NCBI GenBank assembly: GCA_002389905.1
Contig: DGRE01000012.1
Location: forward strand, 1 to 38,317
Source of the DNA: Hungatella sp. UBA4396
GTDB taxonomy: Bacteria; Bacillota; Clostridia; Lachnospirales; Lachnospiraceae
DNA: 38,317 nt
Direction: 5' to 3'
Of the stretch, positions 1 through 8,380 are shown in pieces. The translations under genes and the position numbers were made by a program. The stretch's first letter is position 1. Each line of letters starts with the position of its first letter. Under the pieces are notes generated by a model. The model made no database searches and had not been told where the DNA came from. It was given only the letters and a program-made list of their open reading frames with translations.

Positions 1-1
1 G

Positions 2-433
2 AAGTCTCAGAGGAAGAATAGGAGGGTCAAAGTATTCCAGAATGCCAAGAAGCTGATGGAAAATTATAACCGGATTTGCCAGAGTGTTCAGGAGGGCGTG
101 TCTGAAATATCGGATATGGATTGTGCCGAGGAGCTGGAGGAGTTCTCAGAAGAAGATATTTACATAAACAGTATTGTAAAAAGCAAGCTGAGGAGTATCA
201 TTATGCTGGCGCACATTGATAAGTGCCTGGGGCTTCTGGAAACTGAAGAATACCGGAAGAATACTCCTGAGAAGTACTTGGCATTCAAATACTTCTACCT
301 GGACGGAATGACCTATGACAGTATTGCTGAGGTTTACGGCTACGGAGAGAGGACTGCAAGGCGCTGGATTACGGAGCTAACGAATATTTTAAGCGTTTAT
401 CTGTTTGGGGCAGATGCCATTGTGTTAGATTAG
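2..433 (+). CDS. ArpU/RinA-like phage late transcriptional regulator (5' partial)
   Basis: Small acidic protein with a C-terminal sigma-70-region-4-like helix-turn-helix (motif YLDGMTYDSIAEVYGYGERT, then RRWITE), as in ArpU/RinA-type activators that switch on phage late genes. The first ATG is at 56, but the frame is open to the left edge. The preceding codons (basic, ending VFQNAKKL) look coding, and no Shine-Dalgarno sequence lies close to ATG 56, since the AGGAGG at 20-25 is about 30 nt away. I therefore think the true start lies outside the window. It sits directly upstream of a promoter and the packaging genes, the usual place for a late activator. Family inferred from motif and position. 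Confidence 0.75.
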   Translation, partial: KSQRKNRRVKVFQNAKKLMENYNRICQSVQEGVSEISDMDCAEELEEFSEEDIYINSIVKSKLRSIIMLAHIDKCLGLLETEEYRKNTPEKYLAFKYFYLDGMTYDSIAEVYGYGERTARRWITELTNILSVYLFGADAIVLD

Positions 434-465
434 GGGCTTGACAGGAGCGTGTCAAAATCGTGTCC

Positions 466-494
466 TTGCAATGTCCGTTTGACCATTATATAAT
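466..494 (+). promoter_or_regulatory. Putative late-operon promoter
   Basis: TTGCAA (466-471), a 17-nt spacer and a perfect TATAAT (489-494). It lies between the late regulator and terS and is the only convincing promoter before the structural genes. Repeated TGTCC words occur just upstream and in the spacer (461-465, 472-476) and could be activator contacts; that part is inference. Confidence 0.6.
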
Positions 495-555
495 TGTAAT
501 ATCCAAAACTGCATAAATTTGGAAATCCCCCTGAATTCCTGATTTTCTCCTTTTT

Positions 556-596
556 GAAAATGCCTGTCGATTTTTAGTCGATGGGTGTTTTCTTTT
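556..596 (+). terminator. Terminator-like hairpin after late regulator
   Basis: A 15-bp stem (556-570 with 578-592, including four G-T wobbles) and a 7-nt loop, followed by TTTT. It may end the regulator transcript or attenuate transcription from the promoter at 466-494. Confidence 0.55.
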
Positions 597-683
597 GCTG
601 AGAAAGAAAGGAACATTCCTATGAACAGCTAATCTGTAAAACTAATATGCCAGACAGTAATTGCCTTGGTAACTATATATATG

Positions 684-720
684 GCAGCAACGCATTCATT
701 GTGGTGGTTGCTGCTTTTCT
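684..720 (+). terminator. Intrinsic terminator-like hairpin before terS
   Basis: Perfect 8-bp stem GCAGCAAC (684-691) / GTTGCTGC (707-714), followed by TTTTCTTGTT. It is the second hairpin between the putative late promoter and terS. The stretch 434-765 holds no gene I can support, only the promoter and the two hairpins. Confidence 0.6.
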
Positions 721-765
721 TGTTGCTTGGATAGTGGGGAGCCGACAGGAAGGAGATGAAAGGAC

Positions 766-1578
766 TTGGCAAGAGCGCCGGACGAAATAAAAGAGAGAGC
801 CAGAGAACTCTATGAGAATGGCGTAATGCTGAAAGACATAGCCAGCCAGTTAGATGTGCCAGAGGGAACGGTACGTTCATGGAAGAATAGAGGGAAATGG
901 GATTGCAACGCAACGCAGGAAAAGGGATGCAACGTTGCAAAGAAAATGAAACGCAACAAAGCAAAAAAGAAAGCGGTGGCGGAAGAAGTTGAGTCTGTAA
1001 TGAGCAATGAGGACTTGACCGATAAGCAACGGCTTTTTTGTGTTTATTATAGTAAGTCATTTAATGCAACTCAGAGTTACAAAAAGGCTTACAACTGCAG
1101 TTATGGTGTCGCCTTAACAGAAGGACCGGCATTAAAGAACAACCCTCGGATATCCTCGGAAATAAAAAGGTTGAAACAGATAATACTTTCTGATGCGCAC
1201 TTAGAACCGGGGGACATATTCCAGAAGTATATGGATATTGCTTATTCGGATATCACTGATTACCTGACGTTTGGGCAGAAGGAAGTTAAGTACTTCAATA
1301 AAGCGGGTGAAGAAGTCGCCGTAATGGAGTCATTTGTTGATCTTAACGAAAGTAGCGAGGTGGACGGCAGCATCATATCAGAGGTGTCGCAAGGCAAGGA
1401 AGGTATTAAAGTAAAGCTTGCTGACCGCATGAAGGCCCTAGACTGGCTGTCAGACCACATGGACATGGCTACAGAGGAACAACGGGCTAAGATAGATGCA
1501 ATAAAGGCTAAAATTGAAAGAAACGATGATAAGCCAATCCAGATAACATTTGTAAAGGCCGGTGATAAGCGTGACTGA
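766..1578 (+). CDS. Terminase small subunit
   Basis: DNA-recognition subunit of the phage packaging motor, which binds pac/cos DNA and hands it to TerL. The N-terminus carries a helix-turn-helix (about residues 18-40, motif LKDIASQLDVPEGTVRSWKN). A basic linker rich in K/N follows (about 55-70), then a terminase_2-like core (LTDKQRLFCVYYSKSFNATQ) typical of PBSX/YqaS-type small subunits. The start is TTG at 766, 10 nt after AGGAG (751-755); an ATG at 756 is in another frame. The end overlaps terL. Length (270 aa) fits the family. Confidence 0.88.
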   Translation: MARAPDEIKERARELYENGVMLKDIASQLDVPEGTVRSWKNRGKWDCNATQEKGCNVAKKMKRNKAKKKAVAEEVESVMSNEDLTDKQRLFCVYYSKSFNATQSYKKAYNCSYGVALTEGPALKNNPRISSEIKRLKQIILSDAHLEPGDIFQKYMDIAYSDITDYLTFGQKEVKYFNKAGEEVAVMESFVDLNESSEVDGSIISEVSQGKEGIKVKLADRMKALDWLSDHMDMATEEQRAKIDAIKAKIERNDDKPIQITFVKAGDKRD

Positions 1579-2857
1579 TGTACAGCAGGTAGAATTTGCT
1601 CTTAACGATCACTTTTTTGATTTCGTAGATGATTGGGGCCACAAAATATACATGACTGTAGGAGGTTATGGAAGCTCTAAAAGCTATCATGTTGCAACGA
1701 AAATAATAAAAAAGCTGTTGGAGGAAAAGCGTAAGGCTCTGATAGTAAGAGAGGTTTTTGATACAATCAGAGATTCATGTCTTGATTTGCTCATGGAAGT
1801 GGCAGAAGCCATGGAGGTTAGTGATTATATTACATTCACCACATCACCGATGCAGGTGCGGTTTTCTAATGGTAGCCGGATCATATTTAAGGGAATGGAT
1901 AAGCCGGCAAAGCTAAAATCTTTGAATGGTGTTTCAATAGTTTGGATTGAAGAATGTTCAGAAGTGAAGTACGCAGGATTTAAGGAAATTCTTGGCCGTC
2001 TGCGTCACCCGACATTAAGCAATCACATCATCCTATCCACAAACCCGGTAAGTAAAAGCAATTGGGTGTATAAGCATTTCTTTCAGGACAAATCAACAGG
2101 ATACAAAGCCCTGGACGATGAGGAGTTATATTCAAAAAGAGTTGTTGTGGTTGGGAACACATATTACCATCACAGTACGGTTGATGATAACTATTTCGTG
2201 CCGCAGGAATATGTGGAACAGTTGGACGATTTGCAGCAACACGACCCTGATCTATATCGAATCGCTAGAAAGGGCCGTTTTGGTGTTAATGGACGGTTAG
2301 TATTCCCTCAATTCGTTTCATTGCCAGATGAAGAGGTAAGGACGGCAATCAAGTTGATCAGGAACCCGATTGAAAAGAATGGCATGGACTTTGGATTTGT
2401 GACCTCATACAATGCCCTGGTGCGTATGATGATAGACCATGACAATAAAATCCTCTATCTGTACGATGAATACTATTCCCGAGACAAGACGGACCCGGAG
2501 ATCGCAAATGATATTTCCAAGTGGCGAGACGTACTTATCAAGGCTGATTGTGCAGAGCCGAAAGCAATAAGGTATTACAAACAGCAGGGGTTCAGGATCA
2601 AGGCCTGCAAGAAATTCCAAGGGTCCAGGGAAGTATACACCAAGAAGGTTAAGCGGTTTGTGCAGATTGTTTGTTCCGATAAGTGCCAGCACATTATTGA
2701 TGAGTTGCAGGACCTTACCTTTGCCGTTGACAAAGACGGAGAGATCATAGAGGACGAATTTAACATAGACCCCCATACTTTATCGGCTATATGGTATGGG
2801 CTTGATGATTATGAGGTATCAGACCTTAAGGGCGGCGGACTGAGAATATTAAAGTGA
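1562..2857 (+). CDS. Terminase large subunit (PBSX type)
   Basis: ATPase and nuclease of the DNA packaging motor. The Walker A-like loop GGYGSSKS is at residues 34-41, a Walker B-like segment follows (VSIVWIEECSE, about 126-136), and NHIILSTNP resembles the coupling motif. The C-terminal half carries the acidic RNase H-like nuclease region (MDFGFV, EDEFNIDPHTLSAIWYG). This is the Terminase_3/PBSX architecture. The start is GTG at 1562 or, equally possible, GTG at 1571; both overlap the terS stop. The length (431 aa) is normal. Confidence 0.93.
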   Translation: MISVTDVQQVEFALNDHFFDFVDDWGHKIYMTVGGYGSSKSYHVATKIIKKLLEEKRKALIVREVFDTIRDSCLDLLMEVAEAMEVSDYITFTTSPMQVRFSNGSRIIFKGMDKPAKLKSLNGVSIVWIEECSEVKYAGFKEILGRLRHPTLSNHIILSTNPVSKSNWVYKHFFQDKSTGYKALDDEELYSKRVVVVGNTYYHHSTVDDNYFVPQEYVEQLDDLQQHDPDLYRIARKGRFGVNGRLVFPQFVSLPDEEVRTAIKLIRNPIEKNGMDFGFVTSYNALVRMMIDHDNKILYLYDEYYSRDKTDPEIANDISKWRDVLIKADCAEPKAIRYYKQQGFRIKACKKFQGSREVYTKKVKRFVQIVCSDKCQHIIDELQDLTFAVDKDGEIIEDEFNIDPHTLSAIWYGLDDYEVSDLKGGGLRILK

Positions 2858-2867
2858 GGTGAGACAC

Positions 2868-4367
2868 GTGGATATATTATTTGATCCCAATATTAACCGG
2901 TTAAGCAATATGGAATTATGCCGTCTGTACATGGACGAATTTGTCAAGTCAAAAGAGCGTGCGATGATGCTTGCAGGGGAGGCGTATTACAAGGTCGACA
3001 ACCCTGAGATCATGATGCGCAAAATGTACAGGTATAAAGAGAATCATGTATCAAACGAGATTGAAAAGGTGGAGGATAAGGCCAAGCCGAATAACAAAAG
3101 GGCTCACGGTTTCATGCATGTCTTAATTGAAGATAAGGTGAACTACCTGCTGTCAAAGCCTTACACATTGGCCTGCGAAGGTGCAGACGAGTACCTTAAA
3201 TTGGTTCAGGCTACGCTTGGAAAGAAGTTCCAGGAAAAACGGCTCATGAAGATGGGCGTTAAGACCTCCAACGGTGGTATATGCTGGCTGCACCCGTATA
3301 TAGATGAAAACGGGGACTTTAAGACAATGATTATCCCCCCAGAGCAGGGTATACCCCTATGGCGTGATAATGACCATGAGGAGCTTGACGGCTTTATTTA
3401 CTTCTACAATCTTGATGTGATAGAAGGTAAGGAGCAAAAAACTATTACCCGGGTAGAATTGTGGCTTCCGGAAGGAGTGGCATACTACATATCAGATTCA
3501 GAGGGCGAAGGCTGGGACCTGCGACTTGACTCTGAAAAATACTTAAATGCCTTATCCGGGGAAGAAGAAATTACAGAACACTTTACCATGGGCAGCACTC
3601 CGGGTAAGTGGGAAAAGGTCCCCTTTATCCCTTACAAGAATAATGACTATGAGTTACCAGACCTCAAATTTATCAAGACGCTGATTGATGCCTATGATAA
3701 GTCACGGTCTGATGTAGCCAATATGTTTGATGAAGTAAGGTCCACGGTATACGCATTGAGAGGGTATGGAGGCGAAGATTTAGGGGAGTTCATGCGGAAC
3801 CTTAATTATTTCCGAGCGATAGCTGTAGATGCTGACGAACACGCCGGAGTGGATGCTATTAACTCCAATCAAGACATAACAGCTCTAAAAGACGACTTCG
3901 ATGCTCTAAAGAAAGATATATATGATTTTGGACAGGGTGTAGATAAGAACAGCGACAAGCTGGGGAACAGCCCTTCCGGTATTGCTCTTAAATTTATATA
4001 CTCCGGACTGGACCTTAAATGCAACCGGTTAGAGAACGCTTTCAAAGACGGTCTGGAACAGTTATTTTGGTTCGTAAACAAATACTTAGATATTACTGGG
4101 CAGGGCAGCTATTACGATAAAGAGATTGATATAACCTTTAACCGAGATATTGCGATCAACGAATCACAGGCTATAGAGGACTGCCAAAACAGTACCGGCG
4201 TTATATCGGATCAGACAATCCGTGAAAATCACCCGTGGGTAAAGGATATAAAAGAAGAAAACAAGCGCATGGAGGAACAGGAGAAGGAACAGAAGGAACG
4301 ACAGCAGACAGTCACCGATATGCTTGCTGAGAATGGCGCACCTGGACTTGAAGGAGATGAAAGCTAA
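2868..4367 (+). CDS. Portal protein (SPP1 gp6-like)
   Basis: Forms the dodecameric vertex through which DNA enters the head and to which the tail joins. Family signs are the KENHVSNEIEKVEDKAKPNN and GFMHVLIEDKVNYLLSKPY segments near the N-terminus and a long helical C-terminal part ending in a Lys/Glu/Gln-rich tail. I prefer GTG 2868 over GTG 2859 because AGGTGA (2858-2863) is then correctly spaced. This gives 499 aa, usual for the SPP1 gp6-like family. It follows terL directly and shares one base with the next gene (TAATG). Confidence 0.92.
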   Translation: MDILFDPNINRLSNMELCRLYMDEFVKSKERAMMLAGEAYYKVDNPEIMMRKMYRYKENHVSNEIEKVEDKAKPNNKRAHGFMHVLIEDKVNYLLSKPYTLACEGADEYLKLVQATLGKKFQEKRLMKMGVKTSNGGICWLHPYIDENGDFKTMIIPPEQGIPLWRDNDHEELDGFIYFYNLDVIEGKEQKTITRVELWLPEGVAYYISDSEGEGWDLRLDSEKYLNALSGEEEITEHFTMGSTPGKWEKVPFIPYKNNDYELPDLKFIKTLIDAYDKSRSDVANMFDEVRSTVYALRGYGGEDLGEFMRNLNYFRAIAVDADEHAGVDAINSNQDITALKDDFDALKKDIYDFGQGVDKNSDKLGNSPSGIALKFIYSGLDLKCNRLENAFKDGLEQLFWFVNKYLDITGQGSYYDKEIDITFNRDIAINESQAIEDCQNSTGVISDQTIRENHPWVKDIKEENKRMEEQEKEQKERQQTVTDMLAENGAPGLEGDES

Positions 4368-5386
4368 TGTCTTACTGGGAAGATAGGCAGGTTGCCCGGT
4401 ATATGGGTGGTGAGAAAACCATTAACCAATATTATGCTGATCTGGAAAAAGCGTTTGTCCAGGCAAAGAGGGAGATACAGCAGGTCATTGATACTTTTTA
4501 CGTGCGGTACGCAGACGCTAACGGTGTAACGTATGCCAAGGCCCGTAAACTGCTGTCAAAAGCTGAGATCGGGGAATTAAAAGACTTCATCGATAAGGTC
4601 AAGGCCAATATGGGCAAGTACAACCTCGATGTGGAGAATATGTCCATTAAGGCGAGGATTACCCGGTACGAGGCATTGGAGAAGCAGATTGATGCTATCC
4701 TGCAGCAATTGTATGCCGTAGACTATGAATATAATGGTTCGCTGACATTGGAACAGGTATACAAAGATTCTTATTACAGAACGTGGTACAACATCGATCA
4801 GTACACCGGCTTCCACAAAGAATTTGCGCAGATATCCCCATCATTGATTGATACTTACATCAACTACCCGTTTGACGGGGCGAAGTTCTCCACCCGGCTA
4901 TGGAAGCAAAAGGCATACCTGCAACAGCAGATTACCGAGGCCATGACAACCATGATGATACAGGGCAAGCACCCCAGCACATTAAGCAAAGCCTTTGCAA
5001 AGAAGTTCCAGACCAAGCAATGGGAAGCGTACCGCTTACTACATACTGAGGGCAGCTTTATCATGTCTCAGGCTACACACGATGTGTATAAAGAGGACGG
5101 CGTAGAGAAATATGAGTACATCGCCACTCTGGACAGCCGTACATGCGAGATATGCAGGCCATTGGACGGGAAGGTGTTTGATACTGAAGATGCTGTTACC
5201 GGCGTGAATATGGCTCCTATGCATGCTCTATGCCGATGCACGGATGCACCACATTATGAGGATACACCAACGGCAGGCATGACGAGGATTGCAAGGGACA
5301 GGGACGGAAATAACATCAAGGTCCCGGCCAGCATGACATATGCAGAGTGGCAAAGGGAGTACATGGAGGTTCAGGCAAGTGATTAA
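4367..5386 (+). CDS. Minor head / head morphogenesis protein (SPP1 gp7, Mu gpF-like)
   Basis: Minor capsid protein incorporated with the portal during head assembly. The C-terminal Mu-F domain is clear: LDSRTCEICRPLDGKVF, then MAPMHALCRC, giving a C-x2-C ... H-x3-C-x-C metal-site pattern. The N-terminal two thirds are helical. ATG 4367 overlaps the portal stop by one base, as is common for translationally coupled head genes. Length 339 aa fits. Confidence 0.9.
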   Translation: MSYWEDRQVARYMGGEKTINQYYADLEKAFVQAKREIQQVIDTFYVRYADANGVTYAKARKLLSKAEIGELKDFIDKVKANMGKYNLDVENMSIKARITRYEALEKQIDAILQQLYAVDYEYNGSLTLEQVYKDSYYRTWYNIDQYTGFHKEFAQISPSLIDTYINYPFDGAKFSTRLWKQKAYLQQQITEAMTTMMIQGKHPSTLSKAFAKKFQTKQWEAYRLLHTEGSFIMSQATHDVYKEDGVEKYEYIATLDSRTCEICRPLDGKVFDTEDAVTGVNMAPMHALCRCTDAPHYEDTPTAGMTRIARDRDGNNIKVPASMTYAEWQREYMEVQASD

Positions 5387-5570
5387 TATTTATTGTTCCG
5401 GTGGTTGCTATCTCAACGTGAATATGAAATATGATACCATGTTACATATTTTGCAGGACGATTTCGTAAATGAGGATTCCTTTATCGAATTCAGCTTTGA
5501 TGATGGTTCAAAGGGAGCAGTTAGAAAAAAACATGTTAACGGAATTTGTGAAAGTTACAAGGAGGCGTAA
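5379..5570 (+). CDS. Small phage protein of unknown function
   Basis: 63-aa acidic protein. The start is GTG 5379, 9 nt after GGAGG (5365-5369), and overlaps the minor head gene by 8 nt. An upstream in-frame ATG at 5340 lies deep inside the head gene and is less likely. The sequence (CSGGCYLNVN ... FIEFSFDDGSKGAVRKKHV) suggests a small beta-rich fold. I do not recognise the family. It is the first of four small genes placed between head morphogenesis and scaffold, a usual site for accessory genes. Confidence 0.7.
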   Translation: MINIYCSGGCYLNVNMKYDTMLHILQDDFVNEDSFIEFSFDDGSKGAVRKKHVNGICESYKEA

Positions 5571-5572
5571 AG

Positions 5573-5983
5573 ATGATTTTAAAAATGCATAACGACAAAG
5601 ATGTATTAATAATTTCTGGCGTTCGGTATGCACATACTTACCGGGTCAATGAAGGAAATTATGTTGAGATACGACTTGATGGCGATTGGTCTATCGATTC
5701 ATGGTTATTGATCGGCCCTTCATATCTTCTTAATGATGATGGAACTGTACTTTGTGAGTTGCCGTATTGTGGCATTGATAAACGGGAACCACTGGCGGGG
5801 AAGTGTAAAGAGCCAGTTGTACAAATGGCTAAAAACATGTATACGCACGATATTAAAATTGAATATATCGGAAGTTATGTCTCTCCGCAGGACATTGATA
5901 TGCGCAGGAAAATAACAGAAACAATATATGCCATGCTTGAAAAAAACGAGGGAAAAGGGGGTGAGCGCTGGTGTTTGAAATAA
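5573..5983 (+). CDS. Hypothetical phage protein
   Basis: 136-aa protein of unknown function. ATG 5573 follows AAGGAGG at good spacing and is 2 nt past the upstream gene. The N-terminal half looks beta-rich (VLIISGVRYAHTYRVNEGNYVEIRL) and the C-terminal half helical and charged. No signal peptide, membrane segment or catalytic motif is visible. Its end overlaps the start of the next small gene, consistent with one operon. Confidence 0.75.
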   Translation: MILKMHNDKDVLIISGVRYAHTYRVNEGNYVEIRLDGDWSIDSWLLIGPSYLLNDDGTVLCELPYCGIDKREPLAGKCKEPVVQMAKNMYTHDIKIEYIGSYVSPQDIDMRRKITETIYAMLEKNEGKGGERWCLK

Positions 5984-6087
5984 TAAGACGGCGGTTTTGC
6001 AAACACTTGTACCGCAAGCATTACAACCCAGCATTAAGGGGATATAATCGGCGGTGCGCTAGATGTGGAAAGGAGATAGAAAGATGA
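5971..6087 (+). CDS. Very small basic protein with CxxC motif
   Basis: 38 codons starting at GTG 5971 after the purine-rich stretch AAAAGGGGGTGAG. The product begins MFEIIRRRFCKHLYR and ends RCARCGKEIER; the C-x2-C and the first Cys-x-His could bind metal. Its TGA (6085-6087) overlaps the ATG of the next gene (ATGA at 6084), the pattern of translational coupling. It is highly basic, unlike its acidic neighbours. Small proteins of this kind (MF-x-IRR-x-FC-KH ... CGKEI) are common in Firmicutes phages. Function unknown. Confidence 0.6.
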   Translation: MFEIIRRRFCKHLYRKHYNPALRGYNRRCARCGKEIER

Positions 6088-6455
6088 AGTACAGAAAAAA
6101 ACCAGTGGTAATCGAGGCTTTCAGATGGACAGGAGGACCAGATCAGGAAGAGGACCCGTCATGGATCGTAGAAGCCATCAAAAAAGGAGAGGTATGGTTT
6201 GAGAATATTGGAACTCCCGATGTTCAGTGTTGTATCAAGACCTTAGAAGGAACAATGACAGCTTCTGTTGGCGATTATATTATCTGCGGCATAAAGGGCG
6301 AGATTTATCCCTGCAAGCCTGATATCTTCGAAGCCACATATGAGCAGGCGGGGAATAGCAAACTTGCTGCAGCTATCCATATCGATGGTGTTGCCATTGA
6401 TCGGCTATGTGATGAAATAAAGAAAGCAATTGAAACACCTAACTGTATTTACTAA
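6084..6455 (+). CDS. Conserved phage protein (MKYRKKPVVIEAF family)
   Basis: 123-aa protein whose start MKYRKKPVVIEAFRW and later segments TLEGTMTASVGDYIICGIKG and YPCKPDIFEATYE belong to a small, very widespread phage family of unknown function. ATG 6084 is preceded by AAAGGAG and overlaps the upstream stop as ATGA. An in-frame ATG at 6063 would add 7 residues but lacks a good ribosome binding site. It has a compact beta-rich look and no membrane segment. Confidence 0.82.
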   Translation: MKYRKKPVVIEAFRWTGGPDQEEDPSWIVEAIKKGEVWFENIGTPDVQCCIKTLEGTMTASVGDYIICGIKGEIYPCKPDIFEATYEQAGNSKLAAAIHIDGVAIDRLCDEIKKAIETPNCIY

Positions 6456-6470
6456 GCACGCAGGAAGCCC

Positions 6471-6550
6471 TGGGTGTTATTTTTATCGCCTTTTTTGGTA
6501 TCCCCGGCGAAAAAGAGGGAGACATCACCGGACACGACCGGGATAACAAG
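6471..6550 (+). ncRNA. Structured leader upstream of the scaffold gene (candidate GP20 RNA motif)
   Basis: The 125-nt gap before the scaffold gene can fold. ATCCCCGG (6500-6507) pairs with CCGGGAT (6538-6544) with one bulged C, and TGTTAT (6475-6480) can pair with ATAACA (6543-6548). CGCC (6487-6490) can pair with GGCG (6506-6509), overlapping the first stem, so alternative folds exist. Conserved GP20-a/GP20-b RNA motifs are described upstream of gp20-type scaffold genes, and this has the right place and look. Membership is inference. Confidence 0.45.
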
Positions 6551-6580
6551 TGAAGATGAATCGAAAGGAGTAACACAACC

Positions 6581-7210
6581 ATGAAGAAAGAGGATTTAAT
6601 TGCAATAGGCTTGACAGATGAGCAGGCTCAAATTGCTGTAGATGCCTGGAGCGAAGCTATTAAGGGATTCATACCGAAAAGCAGATTCGATGAGGTGAAC
6701 ACGGCAAAGGCAGACCTGGAAAGTCAGGTAAAGGGCCGGGATAAGCAGCTTAAGGATTTAAAAGACGCTGCCAAGGATAGCGAAGCACTCCAGACGAAGA
6801 TTGCAGAGCTTGAGGAAACAAATAAGCAGACAAAAACGGTCTACGAAGGGCGGATTAAGGACATGAAGCTCACCAGTGCTATCAAAGACCACCTTACTGA
6901 TTGTAAGTACCCTGAACTGGTAGCAGATAAGATTGACCGGTCCAAGCTGATTTTGGCAGAGGACGGAAGCGTGTCCGGGCTATCTGAGCAGCTTAAAGGT
7001 GTCAGGGATACATACAAAGAACTGTTTAATCCCACGGTATCCGGAAGAACCCCGGCTAACAATGGTAAGACAACCCCGGGTGCAGAGCAGGACGGAGACA
7101 GAAAGACACAGTTGGAAAAGATGATTGCAGACCCAAGCACAAGGCTTGCGGATCGTATTGCAGCAAAGAATGAATTATTTAGCCTTTCACAGGCGGGAAG
7201 TGAGGAATAA
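6581..7210 (+). CDS. Capsid scaffolding protein (GP20 family)
   Basis: Internal scaffold that guides capsid assembly and is then removed. The N-terminus MKKEDLIAIGLTDEQAQ is typical. A long coiled coil (about residues 40-100, rich in K, D, E, Q) follows, then the family's central KLTSAIKDHLTDC-like segment and a disordered linker (about 150-175). The C-terminal helix is the likely capsid-binding part. ATG 6581 lies 10 nt after AGGAG (6566-6570). 209 aa is normal, and its place right before the major capsid gene is expected. Confidence 0.9.
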   Translation: MKKEDLIAIGLTDEQAQIAVDAWSEAIKGFIPKSRFDEVNTAKADLESQVKGRDKQLKDLKDAAKDSEALQTKIAELEETNKQTKTVYEGRIKDMKLTSAIKDHLTDCKYPELVADKIDRSKLILAEDGSVSGLSEQLKGVRDTYKELFNPTVSGRTPANNGKTTPGAEQDGDRKTQLEKMIADPSTRLADRIAAKNELFSLSQAGSEE

Positions 7211-7213
7211 TAT

Positions 7214-8161
7214 ATGCCAAACATTACAGGAACAGGAACATCTTGGAATTTACCAAACTATGCAGGAGATTTATTTACAGCCGATGCAATCAATACCCCT
7301 ATCTTAAGTGCAATTGGGGGATTAACTGGTGGAATACAGACGGAGAACTTCGAATTTCCTACAGATTCACAGTACAGCTTACCGGCTGCTGCTCAGCCTG
7401 GAATCACTGAAACCGCATCGCTTACCGCACCTGCGGCTATTGGTATTATAAGAGAACAGAATACCAACGTAACACAGATTTTCCATGAGAAGGTATCCGT
7501 ATCTTATGTAAAAGAAAGTAACAAGGGGCGCATGAGCGGGCTCAACACTGCCGGACAGCAGAACAATGTACAGTCAACTGAAAGAGACTGGCAGACCGCC
7601 CGTGCGCTGGAAAAGATCGCAAGGGACATTGAATATACGCTTATTAACGGCGTATACCAGAAATCAACGGGTGTAGGTGTAGCAAACAAGACAAGGGGCT
7701 TGCTTGAACTTTGCGCAAATGCGACAACTGTAGCCGCTGGAAGTAAAAAACTGACAAAGCCCAATATGCAGGCTCTTCTTAAAGCCATGTATGATGCCGG
7801 GGCTATTTTCAGTAATATGGTAATTTGGGTAAACAGCTACCAGAAACAGATCATCACTGATATTTACTCCTATGCTCCAACGGATAGAAATGTTGGCGGT
7901 ACTAACATTAAGCAGATCGAGACTGATTTTGGTAATATTGGTATTGCTCTTAACCGTTTCATGCCGCAGGATACCGTTCTCGCTGCTGAAATGAACGTAT
8001 TGGCACCGGTGTTCCAGCCAGTACCAGAAAAAGGAAACTTCTTCTATGAAGAACTGGCGAAAACCGGTGCTTCCGAAGAGGGGCAGATTTTCGGCCAGTT
8101 TGGACTTGACCATGGCCCAGCATTCATGCATGGCTCTATTACCGGTTTAACAACAGTGTAA
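7214..8161 (+). CDS. Major capsid protein (SU10-like, DUF5309)
   Basis: 315-aa HK97-fold shell subunit of the SU10-like group. Features that fit are the N-terminal MPNITGTGTSWNLPNYAGDLF, the early TENFEFPTDSQYSL segment, the central long-helix region (DWQTARALEKIARDIEYTLI), and the closing GQIFGQFGLDHGPAFMHGSI, a strong family end. It starts 3 nt after the scaffold stop and has AGGAGG right at its own stop for the next gene. No protease gene is seen upstream, which fits a scaffold-dependent, uncleaved capsid. Confidence 0.9.
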   Translation: MPNITGTGTSWNLPNYAGDLFTADAINTPILSAIGGLTGGIQTENFEFPTDSQYSLPAAAQPGITETASLTAPAAIGIIREQNTNVTQIFHEKVSVSYVKESNKGRMSGLNTAGQQNNVQSTERDWQTARALEKIARDIEYTLINGVYQKSTGVGVANKTRGLLELCANATTVAAGSKKLTKPNMQALLKAMYDAGAIFSNMVIWVNSYQKQIITDIYSYAPTDRNVGGTNIKQIETDFGNIGIALNRFMPQDTVLAAEMNVLAPVFQPVPEKGNFFYEELAKTGASEEGQIFGQFGLDHGPAFMHGSITGLTTV

Positions 8162-8172
8162 GGAGGTGGCTT

Positions 8173-8370
8173 ATGAAGCGGAATTTTGATGAAAGGGGTA
8201 TTGCCCCAAAGATCCGTGAAGTTTTGGAAGATTTAGACAGCAGAATCCCCGAAGAAGGAGTTACACAAGGTGCTGCAGTAGCAGATGCCACCGGAGAGGC
8301 CCCAACGGCGGCGGAGTATAACGCCCTCCTCGCCAGTTTAAGGGCCACCGGAATTATAGCAACAGAATAA
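8173..8370 (+). CDS. Putative head fiber / capsid decoration protein
   Basis: 65 aa. The helical C-terminal segment (PTAAEYNALLASLRATGIIA) resembles the end of phage head fiber proteins placed just after the major capsid gene. The start ATG 8173 follows AGGAGGTGG, which overlaps the capsid stop. The role (decoration of the head surface) is inferred from position and the short segment. Confidence 0.65.
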   Translation: MKRNFDERGIAPKIREVLEDLDSRIPEEGVTQGAAVADATGEAPTAAEYNALLASLRATGIIATE

Positions 8371-8380
8371 GGAGGCCCCC

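Noticed and set aside
629..1060. 143-aa - strand ORF opposite the start of terS
   Set aside because: Low-complexity Leu/Pro/Ser-rich product opposite a clear gene, with no family likeness.
6456..6583. A 37-codon frame from a GTG in the scaffold leader ending in ATGA overlap with the scaffold start
   Set aside because: Poor ribosome binding site, odd composition, and the DNA is better explained as a structured leader.
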